Positions 6,565-9,263 of a stretch of DNA of 9,263 nucleotides are shown here, one piece after another (within the stretch, counting starts at the first letter, position 1; every line of letters begins with the position of its first letter). The DNA is taken from NCBI GenBank assembly GCA_031283405.1, contig JAITBX010000151.1, forward strand, positions 1-9,263, given 5' to 3'. The stretch is from Burkholderiales bacterium (GTDB lineage Bacteria; Pseudomonadota; Gammaproteobacteria; Burkholderiales; Casimicrobiaceae). The position numbers and the translations under genes are program-made. The notes below the pieces were generated by a model, which was not told the DNA's origin, did not search any database, and saw only the letters and a list, made by a program, of their open reading frames with translations.

Positions 6565-6642
6565 GTTTTGAAGGATTCATGCAGTTTTGTTTTCAAAAAG
6601 ATAAAGGCGAATCAAAAGTACTCCGTGATCGAGAAACCGGAA

Positions 6643-7518
6643 ATGAATGAAAGGATGAATAAAAAAATCGCCACGCTGACATTGGGCGCTCATCGTCTTA
6701 CGCTCGATCATCCTCGCGTGATGGGCATTCTCAACGTCACGCCGGATTCTTTCGCCGGCAACGGTGTGTTGCCGAGTTTCGAGCAATCGCTGGAAAAGGC
6801 GTTGATGATGGTCGAGGACGGCGCTGACATGATCGACATCGGCGGCGAATCGTCGCGGCCGGGCGCGTTGCCGGTTGACGTTGACGAAGAGTTGCGGCGG
6901 GTGTTGCCGTTGATCGAAGCGTTGGCGGCTTGCGATGTGATGGTGTCGGTGGACACGGTCAAACCGGCGGTGATGAAAGCGGCCATCGACGCCGGCGCGG
7001 TGATGGTCAACGACATTCAGGCGTTATCATCGCCGGAAGCGTTGGCTGTCGTGGCGAAGAGTCAGGCGGCGGTGTGTTTGATGCACATGCAGGGAATACC
7101 GCGCGTGATGCAGGATGCGCCGGTGTACGATGATGTGGCGGCAGAGGTCATGGCGTTTTTATCGGCGCGGGCGCGGGCGCTGGAAGCGGCGAGCGTGGCG
7201 CGCGAACGGATCGTGATCGATCCGGGGTTTGGCTTCGGCAAGACTGTGGCTCATAATCTGACTTTGATGCAAGCGTTGCCGAAACTGGCGGCGCTGGGTT
7301 ATCCGCTGATGGCGGGCTGGTCGCGCAAATCGACATTGGGGAATTTGACCGGCCGCGCTGTCGATGATCGTTTGGCGGCGAGCATCGCGGCAACGCTGGC
7401 GGCGGTGGCGCAAGGCGCGAACATTGTTCGAGTGCACGATGTTCGTGAAACGGTCGATACGTTGAAAGTGTGGCGCGCGATGATGCGCAGAGATCAGGGC
7501 GTTAAAGACCCCTTTTGA
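6643..7518 (+). CDS. folP: Dihydropteroate synthase
   Basis: A 291-residue enzyme (E. coli 282) that condenses 6-hydroxymethyl-dihydropterin pyrophosphate with p-aminobenzoate to give dihydropteroate in folate synthesis; it is the sulfonamide target. Motifs: GILNVTPDSF (28-37), MIDIGGESSRPG (63-74), SVDT (102-105), MVNDIQAL (121-128), LMHMQG (146-151), IDPGFGFGK (192-200), GWSRKSTLG (225-233) and IVRVHDV (261-267). Loop 1 reads TPDSFAGNG rather than the usual TPDSFSDGG, and loop 2 has GGESSRPG rather than GGESTRPG. The frame is open from 6520, but that segment spans the ftsH terminator. The ATG at 6643 is favoured and the ATG at 6655 is also possible; neither has a strong ribosome binding site. 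The last codons and the stop lie in a palindromic repeat. glmM follows after 109 bp. Confidence 0.95.
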   Translation: MNERMNKKIATLTLGAHRLTLDHPRVMGILNVTPDSFAGNGVLPSFEQSLEKALMMVEDGADMIDIGGESSRPGALPVDVDEELRRVLPLIEALAACDVMVSVDTVKPAVMKAAIDAGAVMVNDIQALSSPEALAVVAKSQAAVCLMHMQGIPRVMQDAPVYDDVAAEVMAFLSARARALEAASVARERIVIDPGFGFGKTVAHNLTLMQALPKLAALGYPLMAGWSRKSTLGNLTGRAVDDRLAASIAATLAAVAQGANIVRVHDVRETVDTLKVWRAMMRRDQGVKDPF

Positions 7519-7604
7519 AAGGGATCGCCCGACGCAGGAGGGCGAGGGTTTGGCGATGCAACACAAACCCTCGCCCCTTCGGGGCACCCCTTTTGAAAAG
7601 GGGG
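7509..7604. repeat. Compound palindromic element between folP and glmM (MITE/REP-like)
   Basis: This ~96-bp block has nearly identical palindromic ends: CCCCTTTTGAAAGGG (7509-7523) and CCCCTTTTGAAAAGGGG (7587-7603). Between them is a hairpin with perfect 13-bp arms, GGGCGAGGGTTTG (7540-7552) and CAAACCCTCGCCC (7564-7576), and an 11-nt loop. Its 3' arm overlaps a second small stem, GCCCC-TTC-GGGGC (7573-7585). The two internal stems are mutually exclusive in RNA. The left end contains the folP stop codon (TGA at 7516-7518). There is no open reading frame of note and no T-tract, so it is more likely a dispersed nonautonomous repeat than a terminator. Confidence 0.75.
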
Positions 7605-7627
7605 CAAAATAGAGGACAGGACAAGCG

Positions 7628-8995
7628 ATGACGAAGCGACGGTATTTTGGAACGGATGGCATTCGCGGGCGTGTCGGCGCCACGCCGATCACGCCGGATT
7701 TTGCGTTGAAACTCGGCTGGGCGGCGGGGCGCGTGTTAGCGCGTTCGGTCGATGTTCGCAGCGCCGATCACGCCGGCGTGTTGATCGGCAAAGACACGCG
7801 CTCGTCCGGCTACTTGCTGGAGGCGGCGCTGGAAGCGGGCTTGTCGGCGGCGGGCGTCGATGTGTATTTGACGGGGCCGTTGCCGACGCCGGCGGTGGCG
7901 TATCTGACGCGCGCGTTGCGACGCTCGGCGGGTATCGTTATCAGCGCGTCGCACAATCCGTATCCCGATAACGGCATTAAATTTTTTTCTGCGGCCGGCA
8001 CCAAGTTGCCCGATGAAGTGGAAGCGGCGATCGAAGAAGAGCTTGATCGACCCTTGCGTTGCGTTGACGCCGACGCGCTCGGCAAAGCGTGGCGCGTCAA
8101 CGATGCGGCGGGACGCTATATCGAATTTTGCAAAAGCACATTTCCCAACGAACTGGATTTGAAAGGTTGGCGCATCGTCGTCGATTGCGCGCATGGCGCG
8201 GCTTACCATATTGCGCCGCCGGTATTGCACGAGCTGGGCGCAGAAGTAATCGCTGTCGCCGCCAAACCGAACGGACTCAACATCAACGACGGCGTCGGCG
8301 CGGTACACACCGCGTTTCTTTCCGAACAAGTGAAAGCGCACAAGGCCGACCTCGGCTTGGCGCTCGACGGCGACGGTGATCGTCTGATGATGGCCGACGA
8401 CAAAGGCCGCATCTACGACGGCGATGTGTTGCTCTACATCATCGCTCGCGATTATCAGCGACGCGGCGCGGCGATGGAGGGCGTTGTCGGAACGCTGATG
8501 AGCAATCTCGGTTTTGAGCAAGCGTTGTCGCGTTGCGGCTTGGCGTTGGAGCGCGCTGCTGTCGGCGATCGTTATGTGATGGAACGTTTGTTGCAAAAAG
8601 GCTGGCTGCTCGGCGGCGAAAATTCGGGGCATTTGATTTGTCTGGACAAGCACAGCACCGGCGACGGCATCGTCGCAGCGCTGGCGGTTTTGCGGGCGCT
8701 GATCGAGCAAGGCGCATCGCTGGAAGAAGCGGCGCGCGAAATCACGCTGTATCCGCAAACGCTGATCAACGTGCCGCTGAAAGCGGGCTGGCGCTGGCAA
8801 GACAGCGCGCCGTTGCGCGCCGACGAAAAGGCGATGGCGGAGACGCTGGGACGGCGCGGCCGCTTGCTGTTGCGAGCGTCGGGAACCGAGCCGCTTTTGC
8901 GAGTGATGGTCGAAGCGGAAGACGAAACCTTGGCGCGCACTTCGGCGAAACATCTCGCCGAAGCGGTCGAGAAAGCGATGCGGGAAACCAGGTAA
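7628..8995 (+). CDS. glmM: Phosphoglucosamine mutase
   Basis: A 455-residue cytosolic enzyme (E. coli 445) that interconverts glucosamine-6-phosphate and glucosamine-1-phosphate, on the way to UDP-GlcNAc for peptidoglycan and lipopolysaccharide. The N-terminus YFGTDGIRGRVG (6-17) is typical. The phosphoserine active site is SASHNP (106-111) with Ser108 as the phosphorylated residue. The metal-binding loop is DGDGDR (247-252). The sugar-specificity loop is GENSGH (330-335) and the phosphate-binding loop is RASGTEP (416-422). These positions agree with the E. coli enzyme at a constant offset of six in the N-terminal half. The ATG at 7628 has AGGA 6 nt upstream. It follows folP as in E. coli and most beta- and gammaproteobacteria. 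The next gene starts 20 bp after its stop. Confidence 0.97.
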   Translation: MTKRRYFGTDGIRGRVGATPITPDFALKLGWAAGRVLARSVDVRSADHAGVLIGKDTRSSGYLLEAALEAGLSAAGVDVYLTGPLPTPAVAYLTRALRRSAGIVISASHNPYPDNGIKFFSAAGTKLPDEVEAAIEEELDRPLRCVDADALGKAWRVNDAAGRYIEFCKSTFPNELDLKGWRIVVDCAHGAAYHIAPPVLHELGAEVIAVAAKPNGLNINDGVGAVHTAFLSEQVKAHKADLGLALDGDGDRLMMADDKGRIYDGDVLLYIIARDYQRRGAAMEGVVGTLMSNLGFEQALSRCGLALERAAVGDRYVMERLLQKGWLLGGENSGHLICLDKHSTGDGIVAALAVLRALIEQGASLEEAAREITLYPQTLINVPLKAGWRWQDSAPLRADEKAMAETLGRRGRLLLRASGTEPLLRVMVEAEDETLARTSAKHLAEAVEKAMRETR

Positions 8996-9015
8996 AATTT
9001 GCGCAGGTTGCGAAA

Positions 9016-9263
9016 ATGGAAAACACGACACCGAGCGTAATATCGAGCGCAACACCGAGCGATGCAACCGCCGTTGCAGCGCCTCCCGTTGCGTCGAAGC
9101 CTGTTGCCGCAGAGAAAAAATTTGCGCAGTGGCTTGAGCGTGTGCGTTCCGCGTACAGCGAAGCGGAGTTGGCTTCGTTCACACGCGCTTACGACGAGAT
9201 GCGTCAAAGCGTCGGCGACGGCGTCAACGAAGCGGGCGAGGCGTGGCCGGTGTACGCGCTGGG
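9016..9263 (+). CDS. N-terminal part of a probable RelA/SpoT-type (p)ppGpp synthetase
   Basis: Incomplete at the right edge: 82 codons are visible from the ATG at 9016, which has AGG 8 nt upstream. It starts with a ~33-residue Ala/Pro/Thr/Ser-rich leader. Then comes FAQWLERVRSAYSEAELASF and a segment with AGEAWPVYALG. This looks like the beginning of the pseudo-HD/HD domain of RelA/SpoT homologues, in which a short helical start is followed by a Gly-Glu-Pro-like turn and an Ala-Leu-Gly helix (TGEPLLxHALG type). The catalytic motifs are not in the window, so the call rests on a weak resemblance. The gene begins 20 bp after glmM on the same strand and is probably co-transcribed with it. Confidence 0.5.
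   Translation, partial: MENTTPSVISSATPSDATAVAAPPVASKPVAAEKKFAQWLERVRSAYSEAELASFTRAYDEMRQSVGDGVNEAGEAWPVYAL

Noticed and set aside
6520..6642. N-terminal extension of folP from the ATG at 6520
   Set aside because: It runs through the intrinsic terminator of ftsH and adds residues absent from dihydropteroate synthases.
7736..9067. Minus-strand open frame of 443 codons
   Set aside because: Exact antisense shadow of glmM, caused by high GC content at third positions.

Overview
The window reads as a chromosomal segment of a proteobacterium, most likely a betaproteobacterium. The evidence is the order rlmE-ftsH-folP-glmM, with a yhbY homologue divergent just upstream, and the close resemblance of the MoaA and FtsH sequences to remembered betaproteobacterial family members. 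This is judged by eye, without a search. Most of the window is GC-rich housekeeping DNA. The exception is a short AT-rich accessory patch at about 1473-1640.

Left part (1-2731). An incomplete gene on the minus strand encodes a Sel1-repeat lipoprotein and runs off the left edge. Next to it is a scar of mobile DNA: the 3' end of an IS630-family transposase gene on the plus strand, whose right terminus is joined at a TA dinucleotide to the first ~39 codons of another minus-strand gene. That broken gene may have been a type II restriction endonuclease. Directly beyond it, on the same strand, is a complete moaA (GTP 3',8-cyclase, molybdenum cofactor synthesis).

Middle (2732-3851). A minus-strand yhbY-type RNA-binding protein gene carries a ~160-codon basic, low-complexity tail. 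Part of this tail is made of repeated DNA: two identical 30-bp direct repeats 123 bp apart, and a 21-bp palindrome. The same palindrome recurs, slightly degenerate, in the noncoding gap between yhbY and moaA. Other GC-rich palindromes sit in the gaps on both sides of yhbY.

Right part (3852-9263). All genes are on the plus strand: rlmE (23S rRNA U2552 methylation), ftsH (membrane AAA+ protease, TTG start), an intrinsic terminator, folP (dihydropteroate synthase), a compound palindromic repeat element, glmM (phosphoglucosamine mutase), and the start of a gene that is probably relA/spoT-like. Together they cover ribosome maturation, membrane protein quality control, folate synthesis, cell-wall precursor supply and possibly the stringent response. 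rlmE/ftsH and folP/glmM/relA-like look like two transcription units separated by the terminator.

I found no convincing new multi-gene system. The points most worth checking are the in-frame repeat invasion of the yhbY tail, the IS630/restriction-gene junction, and the repeat element that supplies the folP stop codon.
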